The translations under genes were made by a program, and so were the position numbers. Below the pieces are notes generated by a model, which had not been told where the DNA came from, did not search any database, and saw only the letters and a list, made by a program, of their open reading frames with translations. From NCBI RefSeq assembly GCF_001693515.2, contig NZ_CP042968.1:62001-126000 (forward strand): 64,000 nt of DNA. The letters are read 5' to 3'. Source of the DNA: Bradyrhizobium paxllaeri. GTDB lineage: Bacteria > Pseudomonadota > Alphaproteobacteria > Rhizobiales > Xanthobacteraceae. Shown in pieces: positions 28,386 through 37,325 of the stretch. Every line of letters begins with the position of its first letter. The stretch's first letter is position 1.

Positions 28386-29669
28386 TCACGGATTTTCCGA
28401 CGGCTTCGGCCGGCCGCTCGCGGCGAACGCCGCCTCGATGCGCGCATAACCTTCGCTGGCGGCAGGCATTCGCGGGTCTAGCCCGCGCGCGATTCGGAAA
28501 TCTTCGAGTGCTTCCGGCAGCCGGCCGAGCTTCTCGTTGCTTTGCGCACGCTCGACATAGAGGCCGGCCTGCATCGGCGCGTTGCGGATCGCGAGCGTGA
28601 AGTCGTCGAGCGCCTTGGCGTGCGCGCCACGCTCGCGAGAGATGCCGCCGCGCTGCAGATAGGGGCCGACCATGCGCGGGTCGAGGCGGATCGCCTCGCT
28701 GAAATCCCTGATGGCGCCATCGAGGTCGCCGCCGGCGCGCCGCAGGATGCCGCGGGCCTCGTAGGCCTCGGCATATCCGGGATCGAGGCGGATCGCCTCG
28801 TCGAAGTCGGCCGCCGCGCGCTCACGCTGGCCGGCGGCGAACGCGATCGTGCCGCGCGTGACCCGCGCCTCGGCCGATTTCGGATCGAGCCGCACGCCTT
28901 CTTCGGCTTCCGCCAGCGGCTCGCCGTGCGCTTTCATCAAGGTCAGGGCGACCGCGCGGCGGCTGTGCGCGTTGGCTAGGCCAGGCTCGAGCTTGATCGC
29001 TTGATCGAGGTCGGCGAGCACGCGCTCGGCGTTGCCGCCCTTGCGCAGCAGGCTGTCGGCCCGCTCGACATAGAACGCGGCGAAATAGGGCTGGATCGCG
29101 ATCGCAGCAGAGGCGTCGGCAATGGCGCGGTCGTAGTCGCGCTTGCGGCGGTGGCTCGCCGCCCGGGAGTTTCTGTAGAACGGATCGCCCGGATCCATCG
29201 CGACCGCCTGGTTGAGATCCCTGAGCGCGCTCTCGTCGTCGCCCTTCACCTGATAGGCCTTGCCGCGCGCGGCGTAATGGCTTGCACGCCGCGGGTCGCC
29301 GCGGATCAGCTTGCCGAGGTCGGCGATGGCGAGATCGAAGTCGCCGCGCTTCTGGTAGGCCGCGGCGCGCTCGAGCACAGCCTGCGTCTCACGCGGTTCG
29401 CGCCGGATCACCTCGCCGAAATCGCGGATCGCCGGATCGAGTTCGCCCATGGCGGCGAGATGGCGTCCGCGCGCCATGTAAGCCTTGGCGACGTCGTGGG
29501 TCGTGAATTGCGCTTTGAGCAGCGGGATTTTCGCGACCATGACGATCCGCGAGCAGGCGCTGATGGCGTCATGGCCGCCGTCAACGGCCGTGCAGGCCGC
29601 GAAGTCGGATGGCGAGCAGGCGGCGAGGCCGAGGGCAAGCCCGAGCAGCAATATGACGTTGCGAACCAT
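28386..29669 (-). CDS. TPR-repeat lipoprotein
   Basis: 427 aa. The signal MVRNVILLLGLALGLAAC carries a lipobox (LAAC), so the protein is probably lipidated at Cys18 and held in the envelope. About ten tetratricopeptide repeats follow (for example GELDPAIRDFGEVIRREPRE, GDFDLAIADLGKLIRGDPRR and RGILRRAGGDLDGAIRDFSE), implying a protein-interaction scaffold. The ATG at 29669 is preferred over an upstream frame start at 29741, which would bury the signal. Confidence 0.8.
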   Translation of the reverse strand: MVRNVILLLGLALGLAACSPSDFAACTAVDGGHDAISACSRIVMVAKIPLLKAQFTTHDVAKAYMARGRHLAAMGELDPAIRDFGEVIRREPRETQAVLERAAAYQKRGDFDLAIADLGKLIRGDPRRASHYAARGKAYQVKGDDESALRDLNQAVAMDPGDPFYRNSRAASHRRKRDYDRAIADASAAIAIQPYFAAFYVERADSLLRKGGNAERVLADLDQAIKLEPGLANAHSRRAVALTLMKAHGEPLAEAEEGVRLDPKSAEARVTRGTIAFAAGQRERAAADFDEAIRLDPGYAEAYEARGILRRAGGDLDGAIRDFSEAIRLDPRMVGPYLQRGGISRERGAHAKALDDFTLAIRNAPMQAGLYVERAQSNEKLGRLPEALEDFRIARGLDPRMPAASEGYARIEAAFAASGRPKPSENP

Positions 29670-29819
29670 AGCCCCCACACCTCGATGCCAATTCGCCGAG
29701 GATTTGGTCGCCGTGGAGGTGCACCGGGTTCGGGGTCGCAAGGCTACTATGTTCGCGGGCGGAACTTTGTTCTGAAGCGCGAGGCCCGCGGCCGCGCTGA
29801 CGCGATAGATCGGGCGGGG

Positions 29820-30056
29820 CTATGCCGCCGAATCCGGATCGGACTGGTGTCCGTCCGGACCGCGGCTGAACACGCCATAATCGCTGGATTTCATGCCGTC
29901 GCCGTCCTTCGCCAAAACGGTCAGTCCGAGCTTCAACAGCTCGCGTACGGCGGCTGCGCGGGTTGGCATCCGGTGCTTGAAGCGGAAATCGTCAATCACC
30001 GTCAGTTCTTCAGGCGAGAGCATCACCTGCAATCGTTCACCACGGAGATCGGCCAT
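29820..30056 (-). CDS. ribbon-helix-helix protein
   Basis: 78 aa. Residues 5-50 (RGERLQVMLSPEELTVIDDF, then PTRAAAVRELLKLGLTVLA) fit a MetJ/Arc/CopG ribbon-helix-helix DNA-binding domain; the rest is a polar tail. A perfect 7-bp inverted repeat lies 21 bp upstream of its start and may be its own operator. No toxin partner is evident beside it. Confidence 0.7.
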   Translation of the reverse strand: MADLRGERLQVMLSPEELTVIDDFRFKHRMPTRAAAVRELLKLGLTVLAKDGDGMKSSDYGVFSRGPDGHQSDPDSAA

Positions 30057-30076
30057 CGGCGGTTGTCCGGTTGAGA

Positions 30077-30100
30077 CAGTTGAGCTAGTTTATTCAACTG
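30077..30100. promoter_or_regulatory. inverted repeat upstream of the RHH gene
   Basis: CAGTTGA (30077-30083) and TCAACTG (30094-30100) are separated by 10 bp, with further TTGAG/CTCAA half-sites on both sides (GGTTGAG at 30069, TACTCAAC near 30108). The spacing suits a dimeric ribbon-helix-helix repressor. Inferred. Confidence 0.45.
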
Positions 30101-30247
30101 AGCAAATTACTCAACGCTTGTCTTTGAAGACGGTTCCACCAAACCAGACTCCAGAGCCAAGTTGGATAAATACATAAATAAAAACAATAAGTTAGATATT
30201 GATTTGCGATCTCTCAGAGTGCATGATCGGCTTCCTGGAGCATGGCC

Positions 30248-30406
30248 ATGACCGAGAACATCAAGCTGCCTCGCAAACTTTCCGAAGAGCAACAGGCGCC
30301 CCCGCCGCGGCGGCCGAGCCATGCTGACGTCATCGAAAATCTCGACCGTTGGGCGAATAGTCCGGGACTGCAACCGCCGAAATCGACCGACGAGAAATCG
30401 GCCTGA
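30248..30406 (+). CDS. small ORF, 52 aa, unknown
   Basis: ATG with GGAG 7 nt upstream encodes MTENIKLPRKLSEEQQAPPP, then RRPSHADVIENLDRWANSPG and a polar tail to TGA. The composition (codon third positions mostly G/C, a plausible helix ADVIENLDRWA) looks protein-like. It is too short for family recognition. It stands between the RHH gene and rnd in an otherwise AT-richer gap. Confidence 0.4.
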   Translation: MTENIKLPRKLSEEQQAPPPRRPSHADVIENLDRWANSPGLQPPKSTDEKSA

Positions 30407-30595
30407 CTTCCTGAGGCTCAGCCAGCAAGATTGCCGCGACAACCTCATCGAACGTGGGCGAATGCCCTGGTGGAAACACAGGGATCGCGACGAACTCAAA
30501 TTCCCGCCCTATAAGCCTTGCCCAGCCGCTCGCCACCCGCGGCTCCGGGCGCTAGTGTTCCCGTCGAATCCACTAGAGACACGAGGCTTTCCTTC

Positions 30596-31210
30596 ATGAC
30601 CATCCGCCTGCATCGCGGCGATCTGCCCGATTTGTCCCGCTACAAGGATTCGGTGGCGATCGATACCGAGACCATGGGGCTCAACCCGCATCGCGACCGG
30701 CTCTGCGTGGTGCAGATGTCGAACGGCGACGGCAGCGCCGATGTCATCCAGATCCCGCAAGGCCACACCGATGCGCCGAACCTGAAGGCGCTGCTGGCCA
30801 ATCCGGCCATCACGAAAATCTTTCACTTCGCGCGCTTCGATGTCGCGGTGCTCTACAACACCTTTGGCGTGATGCCGCAGCCGGTCTACTGCACCAAGAT
30901 CGCCTCGCGGCTGACCCGCACCTATACAGACCGCCACGGGTTGAAGGATCTGGTGCGCGAACTGCTCAACATCGACCTCTCGAAGCAGCAGCAGTCGAGC
31001 GACTGGGGCGCGGCGAGCCTCAGCGAGGCGCAGCTCGCTTACGCCGCCTCCGACGTGCTGCATCTCCACGCCCTGCGCGAGCGGCTCGATGCCGTGCTGG
31101 CGCGCGAGGGGCGAACCGCCATGGCGCAGGCCTGCTTCGACTTCCTGCCGACCCGGGCCAGGCTCGATCTCGGCGGCTGGGAGGCCGAGGACATCTTCGC
31201 GCATTCGTGA
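30596..31210 (+). CDS. rnd: ribonuclease D-like 3'-5' exonuclease
   Basis: A 204-aa DEDDy-type exoribonuclease. The first site is AIDTETMGL (Asp, Glu), the second FHFARFDVAVL (Asp), and the third YAASDVLHL (Tyr, Asp). This is just the catalytic domain: the C-terminal HRDC domains of E. coli RNase D (about 375 aa) are absent, as in many alphaproteobacterial short forms. The ATG at 30596 is preceded by GAGG; an upstream in-frame start at 30518 adds non-conserved residues. It would act in tRNA/RNA 3' processing. Confidence 0.85.
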   Translation: MTIRLHRGDLPDLSRYKDSVAIDTETMGLNPHRDRLCVVQMSNGDGSADVIQIPQGHTDAPNLKALLANPAITKIFHFARFDVAVLYNTFGVMPQPVYCTKIASRLTRTYTDRHGLKDLVRELLNIDLSKQQQSSDWGAASLSEAQLAYAASDVLHLHALRERLDAVLAREGRTAMAQACFDFLPTRARLDLGGWEAEDIFAHS

Positions 31211-31339
31211 CCGGGACCATTTGAAGCGCCACGATACCGGCGTCCGCCCCGTTTCGGTCACACTCATCGCGAGTGTCCGGGCTGCATAATCCCGCGATTG
31301 CGGGTAGAATGACGCCCTCGGAGCGTCTTTGGAGCCACG

Positions 31340-32071
31340 GTGAACTCGATACAGAACCCAGCCTACGACCCCGGACTGGAGGTCCGCTTCGCCGCGGCCG
31401 CCCGTCACAGCCGGATGGTGCGGATGCTGCGGGTTGCGGTTCCGGCAGCCGTGGCATTGGCAATGGCCAGTATCGTCCTGATCCAGGTCTTCTTGAATCC
31501 GTACTGGAAATCGCTGCCGAACCTGCCCGTCGACATCAGCAATCTCGTGGTGTCAGGCACCAAGATCACGATGGAAACGCCGCATCTTGCCGGCTTCTCC
31601 ACCGACCAGCGGCCTTACGAATTGTGGGCCAAGGCTGCGATCCAGGATCTGACCAACCCCGATCACGTCGAGCTTCAGACGCTGCGGGCCAAGGTGATGA
31701 TGGAGGACAAGAGCACGGTGACGATGGACGCTCGCACCGGATTTTTCGACAGCAAGCAGCAGATGCTGGACCTGCGCAAGGATATCTTCCTGCAATCCTC
31801 CACCGGCTATGAGGCGAAGCTGTCGCAGGCCTATGTCGACATCAACAAGGGTTCGGTGACGTCGGACGAGCATGTCGACGTCAAATTGCTGAACGGGACG
31901 CTGACCGCCGATCGGCTCAGGATCATCAACAGCGGTGAGATCGTTCGTTTCGAAGGCAATGTCGTGATGAACCTGATCATGGAAAGCCCTCCGGCACCTG
32001 AGCCCGAGCCGGAGCCTGCGCCGCCGCCGAAGACGCGGTCCGTCACCGGCAAGTCCGCCAACACGAAATGA
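31340..32071 (+). CDS. lptC: LPS export protein LptC
   Basis: A 243-aa bitopic inner-membrane protein of the Lpt bridge. One N-terminal helix (VAVPAAVALAMASIVLIQVF) anchors a periplasmic OstA-like domain (SNLVVSGTKITMETPHLAGF through LTADRLRIINSGEIVRFEGN). The C-terminus is Pro/Glu-rich (PAPEPEPEPAPPPK). It starts at GTG with GGAG upstream. It overlaps lptA by ATGA. Confidence 0.92.
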   Translation: MNSIQNPAYDPGLEVRFAAAARHSRMVRMLRVAVPAAVALAMASIVLIQVFLNPYWKSLPNLPVDISNLVVSGTKITMETPHLAGFSTDQRPYELWAKAAIQDLTNPDHVELQTLRAKVMMEDKSTVTMDARTGFFDSKQQMLDLRKDIFLQSSTGYEAKLSQAYVDINKGSVTSDEHVDVKLLNGTLTADRLRIINSGEIVRFEGNVVMNLIMESPPAPEPEPEPAPPPKTRSVTGKSANTK

Positions 32072-32754
32072 AATTTATGATGCAGTCCTTCTCGCGCAGT
32101 TTTGCGGCAGCAGCACTTGCGCTCGCCTTGACCGCCTCCGGTAACGCCTTCGCGCAAGGCGCGATGTCGGGTGTGCCGAATGCGATGCAGGGCTTTTCGC
32201 AAAACCGCGATCAGCCGATTCAGATCGAGGCGGCGTCGCTCGAAATGCGCGACAAGAAAAAGGAGGCGACCTTTGCCGGCAACGTGAAGGTCGTGCAGGG
32301 CGACACCACCATGACCTCGAAGTCGCTGGTGGTGTTTTACGATTCCGGCTCGGATCAGGCCGCGCCGCCGCCTGCCGCGCCGAAGGGATCGAAATCCGGA
32401 TCGATGCAGTCCGCGACCCCCGGCCCCGGCGGCAGTTCGTCGATCCGCCGGCTGGAGGCCAAGGGCTCGGTCGTGGTGACGCAGAAGGACCAGGTCGTGA
32501 CCGGCGAGACCGCGATCTTCGATACGCGGGCCAACCTCATCACCATGGTGGGTGGCGTTGTGCTCACCCAGTGCAAGAACGTGCTCCGCGGCGACCGCCT
32601 CAAGGTCGACATGACCACTGGCGTGTCGCGGGTCGAATCCGACAGCGGCAAGGTGCAGGGCATGTTCATCCAGGGAGAGAATTGCGGGTCCGGCTCGGGT
32701 GGGGCAAAGCAGGCTCCGGTCGCCATACCGTCGCTGATCCCCGGTAAAAAATAA
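32068..32754 (+). CDS. lptA: periplasmic LPS-bridge protein LptA
   Basis: 228 aa with a signal peptide (RSFAAAALALALTASGNAFA, then Q) and an OstA domain: PIQIEAASLEMRDKKKEATF, AGNVKVVQGDTTMTSKSLVV, later AIFDTRANLITMVGGVVLTQ and NVLRGDRLKVDM. A Pro/Ser/Gly insert (about residues 93-125) interrupts the beta-jellyroll and is common in Rhizobiales. It forms the periplasmic bridge between LptB2FGC and LptDE. Confidence 0.93.
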   Translation: MKFMMQSFSRSFAAAALALALTASGNAFAQGAMSGVPNAMQGFSQNRDQPIQIEAASLEMRDKKKEATFAGNVKVVQGDTTMTSKSLVVFYDSGSDQAAPPPAAPKGSKSGSMQSATPGPGGSSSIRRLEAKGSVVVTQKDQVVTGETAIFDTRANLITMVGGVVLTQCKNVLRGDRLKVDMTTGVSRVESDSGKVQGMFIQGENCGSGSGGAKQAPVAIPSLIPGKK

Positions 32755-32946
32755 GACAGATCAATGCTTTAAAGATTCTTATGGCCGCGCATGGTTGAAG
32801 CTTGAGGTGCGAGCCTGTATCTACTGGGCAGCACGGCGGGGTGTTTCGCTGGGCAGGGGACATCCATTCATTCATGGTTCGCGGGCGATGCGATTCGCCA
32901 GGCGGGCGCGTCGCGGGATCACCGTGAAAGGCTTAAGCGAAGCGGG

Positions 32947-33981
32947 ATGGTGGATTTACTCGGCATGTTCCGTCGACGCCCCGCGAAACGCGGCGCACCC
33001 GGTTTTGCGCGTTCGCGCGAGGACATCACGGCGCTCGGCGATTCCTTCGGCGACATGATGACGAGCCCGGTGCGCGATGCGCCGCCGATGGCGCGTGCCG
33101 CCTCGCTGCCCGCGCTGGACTTGCCGCAGGTCGAGCCCGACGTCGAACCGCCGCGCGAGGAGAGGTCACGTTCGAGGGGCCCGGCGCCGCGGCCCAAGGC
33201 TAACGTCAAGGCCAACGTCAAGGCCAATGGCGGCGAAGCGCCGCACCTGATCAAGCGGCCCGGCTTCCTTGCCGTGCACAGCGTGGAAAAGAGTTTCGGC
33301 ACGCGCCAGGTCGTACGCGGCGTCAGCATCTATGTCCGCCGCGGCGAGGCGGTCGGCCTGCTCGGTCCAAACGGTGCCGGCAAGACCACGGTGTTCTATA
33401 TGATCACCGGCCTGATCAAGGCGGACCGCGGCGCCATCGAGCTCGACGGTCACGACGTGACCAAGCTGCCGATGTACCAGCGCGCGCGGCTCGGCATCGG
33501 CTATCTGCCGCAGGAAGCCTCGATTTTCCGCGGCCTGACCGTCGAGCAGAACATCCGCGCTGTGCTCGAAGTGGTCGAGCCCAGCCGCAAGAAGCGCGAG
33601 CGCGAGCTCGATGCGCTGCTCGACGAATTCAACGTCACGCGCCTGCGCAAATCGCCGTCGATCGCGCTCTCCGGTGGCGAGCGTCGCCGCGTCGAAATTG
33701 CGCGTGCGCTGGCAACGCGTCCGAACTACATGCTGCTCGACGAGCCCTTTGCCGGCATCGATCCGATCGCGGTCGGCGACATTCAGGACCTGGTCCGCCA
33801 CCTCACCAACCGTGGCATCGGTGTCCTGATCACCGACCACAATGTGCGCGAAACGCTCGGCCTGACCGACCGCGCCTATATCGTCTATGCCGGGCAGATC
33901 CTGACCGAGGGCAGTCCGGAAGAAATCGTCAACGATCCGGATGTACGCCGCCTTTACCTTGGCGAGGAATTCCGACTGTAG
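32947..33981 (+). CDS. lptB: LPS export ABC ATPase LptB with N-terminal extension
   Basis: 344 aa, of which about the last 240 are the ABC domain: Walker A GPNGAGKTT, Q-loop YLPQEASIFRGLT, signature LSGGERRRVEIARA, Walker B YMLLDEPFAGIDP and the H-loop ITDHNVRETLG, all typical of LptB. The first 105 residues are a Pro/Arg-rich, probably disordered extension with the tandem KANVKANVKAN. It follows lptA after a 192-bp gap and precedes rpoN, the usual proteobacterial order. Confidence 0.95.
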   Translation: MVDLLGMFRRRPAKRGAPGFARSREDITALGDSFGDMMTSPVRDAPPMARAASLPALDLPQVEPDVEPPREERSRSRGPAPRPKANVKANVKANGGEAPHLIKRPGFLAVHSVEKSFGTRQVVRGVSIYVRRGEAVGLLGPNGAGKTTVFYMITGLIKADRGAIELDGHDVTKLPMYQRARLGIGYLPQEASIFRGLTVEQNIRAVLEVVEPSRKKRERELDALLDEFNVTRLRKSPSIALSGGERRRVEIARALATRPNYMLLDEPFAGIDPIAVGDIQDLVRHLTNRGIGVLITDHNVRETLGLTDRAYIVYAGQILTEGSPEEIVNDPDVRRLYLGEEFRL

Positions 33982-34176
33982 CGCGTGCCCGGACGGTTTG
34001 GCGTTAAGGTATTGTGCTTATTCAGGAACCTGTGGTGAGCCGGGGCCCGAAATCGGCCTTCGCCGTTGCCGGCCGCGCCTTAGCCCGTTTTTTGCATCCG
34101 TCAAGACGTGTACAAGGGCTTTGGACTAATATAAGCAAGAATCGGACCAACTTTCAGTGGATCGGTTCTTGTTCTC

Positions 34177-35826
34177 ATGGCGCTGACACAGAGATTAGAG
34201 TTCCGCCAGTCGCAGTCGCTGGTGATGACGCCGCAATTGATGCAGGCGATCAAGCTGCTGCAATTGTCGAATCTCGACCTGTCGGCCTTCGTCGAGGAGG
34301 AGCTGGAGCGCAATCCGCTGCTGGAACGGGCCAGCGACGGCCCCGAACCCCCGGTCGCTGGCGAGCCGGTGGCCGAGAGCGCCGAATTCTCCGATTCCGG
34401 CCACGATGGCGATGAAGGCGGCAGCGATGCCTCCGATATGGCCGCAGGCGCGGGCGGCGAGGCCTTCGAGCCCGGCCAGGAGGACTGGCTGAACCGCGAC
34501 CTCGGCAGCCGCACCGAGATCGAGCAGACGCTGGACACCCCGCTCGACAACGTCTTTTCCGAGGAGCCTGCGGAAGCCGCCGCGCGTGCCGCGCAGGATG
34601 CCGCGCCCACCGCCTATACCGAATGGGGCGGGGGCGCCTCCAACGACGACGACTACAATCTCGAAGCCTTCGTCGCCGCCGAAGTGACGCTCGGCAGCCA
34701 TCTCGCCGAACAGCTTGCGGTCGCGTTCTCCGCGCCGGCACAGCGCATGATCGGACAATATCTGATCGACCTCGTCGACGACGCCGGCTACCTGCCGCCC
34801 GATCTCGGGCAGGCGGCGGAGCGCTTGGGCGCCGCGCAGGCCGACGTCGATGCCGTGCTCACCGTGCTGCAGAAGTTCGACCCGCCCGGCGTCTGCGCGC
34901 GGAATCTGAGCGAGTGTCTTGCGATCCAGCTCCGTGAACTCAATCGCTACGACCCCGCGATGCAGGCGCTGGTGGAAAATCTCGACCTGCTCGCGCGGCG
35001 GGACATTGCCGCCTTGCGTAAATTGTGCGGCGTCGACGACGAGGACATCACCGACATGATCGGCGAGATCCGGCGGCTCGATCCGAAGCCGGGCCTGCGA
35101 TTCGGCACGTCCCGCACGCAGACCATGGTGCCGGATGTCTATGTGCGGCCCGGCCCGGACGGTGGCTGGCATGTCGAACTCAACAGCGACACCTTGCCGC
35201 GCGTGCTGGTCAATCAGGTCTATTACACCGAGCTGTCGAAGACGATCCGCAAGGACGGCGACAAATCCTATTTCAGCGACTGCCTGCAGAACGCGACCTG
35301 GCTGGTCCGCGCGCTCGATCAGCGCGCCCGCACCATTCTGAAGGTTGCCAGCGAAATCGTCCGTCAGCAGGATGGCTTCTTTACCCATGGCGTCGCGCAT
35401 TTGCGGCCGCTGAATCTGAAAGCGGTGGCGGACGCGATCCAGATGCACGAATCGACGGTGTCGCGGGTTACCGCCAACAAATACATGGCGACCAATCGCG
35501 GCAGCTTCGAACTGAAATATTTCTTCACCGCCTCGATCGCGTCGGCCGATGGCGGCGAGGCGCATTCGGCGGAGGCGGTCCGTCATCACATCAAGCAATT
35601 GATCGACGCGGAAGCCCCGAGCGCGATCCTCTCCGACGACACGATTGTGGAACGATTGCGCGAATCCGGCATTGATATTGCCCGCCGCACGGTCGCGAAA
35701 TACCGCGAGGCCATGCGTATTCCTTCCTCGGTCCAGCGCCGCCGTGACAAACAAAGCATGCTCGGTAACGCACTTTCTGCTCCCGCCACCTCCTCCGACC
35801 GGTCCCGCGACACGGCGCCAGCCTGA
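34177..35826 (+). CDS. rpoN: RNA polymerase sigma-54 factor
   Basis: 549 aa. Region I is the Gln-rich MALTQRLEFRQSQSLVMTPQ, LMQAIKLLQLSNLDLSAFVE. An acidic linker (about 60-130) follows, then core-binding domains, and the C-terminus holds the RpoN box ARRTVAKYREAMRIPSS. RpoN directs transcription from -24/-12 promoters (nitrogen fixation, C4-dicarboxylate transport, motility). It lies between lptB and hpf as in most proteobacteria. Confidence 0.97.
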   Translation: MALTQRLEFRQSQSLVMTPQLMQAIKLLQLSNLDLSAFVEEELERNPLLERASDGPEPPVAGEPVAESAEFSDSGHDGDEGGSDASDMAAGAGGEAFEPGQEDWLNRDLGSRTEIEQTLDTPLDNVFSEEPAEAAARAAQDAAPTAYTEWGGGASNDDDYNLEAFVAAEVTLGSHLAEQLAVAFSAPAQRMIGQYLIDLVDDAGYLPPDLGQAAERLGAAQADVDAVLTVLQKFDPPGVCARNLSECLAIQLRELNRYDPAMQALVENLDLLARRDIAALRKLCGVDDEDITDMIGEIRRLDPKPGLRFGTSRTQTMVPDVYVRPGPDGGWHVELNSDTLPRVLVNQVYYTELSKTIRKDGDKSYFSDCLQNATWLVRALDQRARTILKVASEIVRQQDGFFTHGVAHLRPLNLKAVADAIQMHESTVSRVTANKYMATNRGSFELKYFFTASIASADGGEAHSAEAVRHHIKQLIDAEAPSAILSDDTIVERLRESGIDIARRTVAKYREAMRIPSSVQRRRDKQSMLGNALSAPATSSDRSRDTAPA

Positions 35827-35915
35827 TTGCGTTCGCCTCAGATCGCGATAGTCTCAGTTCCCCCAAGGCCGGTCCGGGAAGGCCAGAGCAGTCGAGCCAT
35901 CAAGCGAGGCATCCA

Positions 35916-36521
35916 ATGACCCTTCGAATCTCCGGCAAAAGCATCAGCGTCGGCGAGGCGCTTCGTTCGCGCGTCAGCGAGCGCACCGATGAGGTTTTGA
36001 GGAAATATTTCGACGGCAACTATTCCGGCCACATTACGCTGAGCAAGGACGGCTTCGGCTTCCGCACCGATTGCGCACTGCACCTTGATTCGGGGATTAC
36101 GCTGGAGGCCGATTCCAACGCCACCGACGCCTATGCCAGCGCCGACCAGGCGCTTTTGATGATCGAGAAGCGCCTGCGCCGCTACAAGAGCCGACTCAAG
36201 GACCGCTCCGCCCGCAAGGCCTATGCCGCCTCCGCGGCGCTGGCGGAGATCGACAACGCCCCGGTGCTCGACGCGCCGAGCTATGTGATCGAGGCGCCGG
36301 CGGAAGGCGACGAGGAGGTCACCTCCTACAGCCCCGTCATCATTGCCGAGGCGACCACGTCGCTGAAACGGCTTTCGGTCAGCGAGGCCGTTATGGAACT
36401 CGACCTGACCGGGGCCTCCTGCATCGTATTCCAGCATGGCTCCAGCGGCCGGGTGAACATCATTTACCGCCGTACGGACGGCAATGTCGGATGGGTCGAC
36501 CCCCCGGCGGTTACCCCCTGA
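35916..36521 (+). CDS. hpf: long-form ribosome hibernation promoting factor
   Basis: 201 aa. The N-terminal S30AE domain (MTLRISGKSISVGEALRSRV to MIEKRLRRYKSRLKDRS) binds the 30S A/P site. The C-terminal domain (LSVSEAVMELDLTGASCIVF, NIIYRRTDGNVGWVDP) dimerises ribosomes into 100S particles. The length marks it as the long form. Position between rpoN and ptsN is conserved. Confidence 0.95.
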   Translation: MTLRISGKSISVGEALRSRVSERTDEVLRKYFDGNYSGHITLSKDGFGFRTDCALHLDSGITLEADSNATDAYASADQALLMIEKRLRRYKSRLKDRSARKAYAASAALAEIDNAPVLDAPSYVIEAPAEGDEEVTSYSPVIIAEATTSLKRLSVSEAVMELDLTGASCIVFQHGSSGRVNIIYRRTDGNVGWVDPPAVTP

Positions 36522-36750
36522 CTTATATGGCTAACCGCATTGACGCCCCGGGGCGCCCTCCCTATGGTCCGCCGCCCTTAACGATGGCAGTGCAGGAACC
36601 CGCATCCGGGAGTTGGCACCGGCCAAGCGTTGGAGTAGAAGCCCAGCAAATCGGGACCCGGACTAAGCCCGCCTCCCGCCTCATCTTCTTGATCGCCCCG
36701 GTTCTAGAACCTATCTCCCAACCTGACGGTTATTCACCTCGGAACGCCCC

Positions 36751-37212
36751 ATGACGATTACCGATCTGGTCGCACCCGAGGCGATTCTCCCCGCGTTGAA
36801 GGTCATCAGCAAGAAGCAGGCGCTGCAGGAACTGGCGGCGCGCGCCTCTGCCCTGACCGGCCAGAACGAACGCTCGGTATTCGAGGTGCTGCTGCAGCGG
36901 GAGAAGCTCGGCACCACCGCCGTCGGCTATGGCGTTGCCATTCCGCACGGCAAGCTGCCGAAACTGGAAAAGCTGTTCGGGCTGTTCGCCCGGCTTGAGC
37001 GCCCGATCGATTTCGAGGCGATGGACGGCCAGCCGGTCGACCTGATCTTCCTGCTGCTGGCTCCGGAAGGCGCGGGCGCTGATCATCTGAAAGCGCTGGC
37101 GCGAATCGCGCGCCTGCTGCGTGACGTTGATGTCGCCAAGAAGCTGCGCGCCTCGCGCGACGCCCAGGCGATCTATTCGGTCTTGGCACTGCCGCCGGCG
37201 AGCGCGGCATAG
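36751..37212 (+). CDS. ptsN: nitrogen-PTS EIIA component
   Basis: A 153-aa PTS EIIA(Ntr) domain. The phosphorylated His is in [40 protein letters not shown] is the second conserved block. It is a regulatory phosphoprotein that links nitrogen and carbon state to transporters and kinases, and transports nothing itself. It closes the lptC-lptA-lptB-rpoN-hpf-ptsN run. Confidence 0.95.
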   Translation: MTITDLVAPEAILPALKVISKKQALQELAARASALTGQNERSVFEVLLQREKLGTTAVGYGVAIPHGKLPKLEKLFGLFARLERPIDFEAMDGQPVDLIFLLLAPEGAGADHLKALARIARLLRDVDVAKKLRASRDAQAIYSVLALPPASAA

Positions 37213-37325
37213 GTCCGACCTGCGGTTCTCCTGTCGGTAGAGAACGGGTTAAACGCAATTTTAAGCTAAATAGCGGTTATTTCGGGCGCTGGGATCTTTC
37301 CATTTTTTGCCCGGAGAACATTGCC

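Noticed and set aside
34195..35754. 519-codon antisense frame within rpoN
   Set aside because: A shadow of a high-GC gene; rpoN is complete with the RpoN box.
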